In this document: one piece after another, positions 62,874 to 64,000 of the stretch | Layout of the letters: the number at the start of each line of letters is the position of its first letter | How positions within the stretch are numbered: position 1 is the first letter of the stretch | NCBI GenBank assembly: GCA_030141605.1 | Contig: JAQGDQ010000204.1 | Span: 92,501 to 156,500, forward strand | Direction: 5' to 3' | Length of the DNA stretch: 64,000 nucleotides | Origin: Tubiluchus corallicola | Taxonomy: Eukaryota; Priapulida; Priapulimorpha; Priapulimorphida; Tubiluchidae | The notes under the pieces: generated by a model | What the model saw: only the letters and a program-made list of their open reading frames with translations | Database searches by the model: none | What the model was told of the DNA's origin: nothing | Translations under genes and position numbers: made by a program

Positions 62874-64000
62874 CAACATGCAAGAAAGGACTACTAGTAA
62901 ACTAAGGCGTAAAAGTGCATGTTTAAGCAAATACTGATTAATGTGAATCGAACAGATACATATGCACTTTGAAACCAACACACGAAAAGAGAAATAATAT
63001 CGAGTGTTTACCAACTTCCTCTAAATTTGCCCCAGAGTGGCTGGGCAATAAAACCTAGGAGGAAAGGAGCATGTCTGACTTTATCTAGCATTCACGACAT
63101 CACCGAAAAATTGCTTAGCATCCTTAATTCCAATTCACAACGGCTTATCCCGCCTACTTAACAAGTTGTATGAGTTTCTGAGAAAAGCCGTGTTTTATTA
63201 TACTCTATATTGTTTCATTAGCTTAAAGACTGATGTACTACTGTAAAGTTCAAAACTAAGTAGAGAAAAATAATTGTTGATTCGCTCCATGACATGATAA
63301 GAATTATTAACTGAACAGCAGCGAATAGTCATCATTCGAATCTATTCCAGTTATACCTATGATACATCAAAGTCCAATAAGACTTTGTCACTAATTGTCA
63401 ATAAGAAATGAAAGTAAATATTTTTGTCAGCGGACGCTAGAAAATAGAAGCCTATTTTTGAGCGTTTGGCGTCTAGCGTCTATTCCTCACCTACCACTGG
63501 CGACTGGGTCTGTGCTCACGTTGTCTATGCCGGTAAATTATGCCAATAAGAAACGAAAAAATGAAATGCAGCAGAACAAAATACAATTATGAAAAAGTAA
63601 TATCAAGAAAATTTTATTTGTTCTCAAAAAAGACCTATTGGCTAATGTTTATTGGATTAGCTATGTCGCCACACTTACTTAACCTAAAAGGGAGAGTTAT
63701 TTATTTATCACTTCAAACTTCAAAAGAAATAAAACCGCCATATAGGCTGAATAAAAGCGTTTGTTTACATCATGATTTTCAGCCTGTTTCACTAACCCAA
63801 TAAATCTTTTAAGTTTCTGCCTGGAGCTGCCCGTATGTTTGAAACTAGGAAATAAGAACCTCATCCATGAGAAAGGAAAATATTTACTGTTCCGTTACAA
63901 AGGTAAATACATACGGGTATGCAAAAATGTACCAGTATATAAGTCCGCAATAAACACAATTAATACAAATACACTAAAAGTCTATGTACATGTGATAGTT
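62874..64000. other. Right edge of window, nothing recognised
   Basis: Low-complexity to AT-rich DNA with only short frames lacking motifs or splice context. Confidence 0.5.

Noticed and set aside
1-64000. CRISPR array, operon or phage-like system
   Set aside because: The window is a eukaryotic nuclear locus; its repeats are microsatellites, SINEs, MITEs and retroelements, with no spaced identical repeats and no bacterial gene organisation.

Overview
The window is nuclear DNA of an intron-rich animal. The genes are split by AT-rich introns of about 80 bp to 4.6 kb with ordinary GT..AG borders. One intron looks like the rare AT..AC (U12) class. Protein families, mitochondrial targeting peptides and animal-type retroelements all point to a metazoan. 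An early-branching or invertebrate lineage is plausible, but the species cannot be fixed from the sequence. Nothing bacterial, organellar or CRISPR-like was seen.

Layout: (1) 254-7428, + strand, the 3' half of a neprilysin/ECE-like M13 metallopeptidase with the zinc site intact; its introns carry CAGT/GACA tetranucleotide arrays and a 5'-truncated LINE copy. (2) 7.4-16.6 kb, gene-poor DNA with a short LTR-flanked element (9536-11700) holding only a decayed gag-like frame, and a tRNA-derived SINE. (3) 16644-17753, - strand, intronless mitochondrial RBFA. (4) 18.7-21.3 kb, a broken + strand coding remnant, a pogo/Tigger-like MITE and a SINE. (5) 21590-34439, - strand, ARMH3 (C10orf76) with 18 coding exons resolved at splice-phase level and one more expected; a second MITE lies in an intron. 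(6) 34.4-37.9 kb, shared upstream region between ARMH3 and the divergent GATD3. (7) 37949-47746, + strand, GATD3 (ES1, mitochondrial DJ-1/PfpI superfamily) in seven exons; its last intron has AT-AC ends with U12-type donor and branch-site motifs. A chymotrypsin-fold serine protease copy with two reading-frame breaks lies antisense in intron 4. (8) 50590-about 54960, - strand, a nearly full-length but decayed LINE (ORF1, endonuclease, reverse transcriptase). (9) 55838-58942, + strand, a two-exon MYORG-like GH31 membrane protein whose catalytic aspartates appear to be missing. (10) 58.9-64 kb, AT-rich DNA without recognisable genes, containing a 36-bp direct repeat pair.

The genes do not form a pathway. 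RBFA and GATD3 are both mitochondrial; ARMH3 acts at the Golgi; the M13 peptidase and the GH31 protein are membrane-anchored families. No wholly new multi-gene system was found. The strongest unusual signals are the AT-AC intron, the probable GH31 pseudoenzyme, and the protease copy nested antisense inside GATD3.
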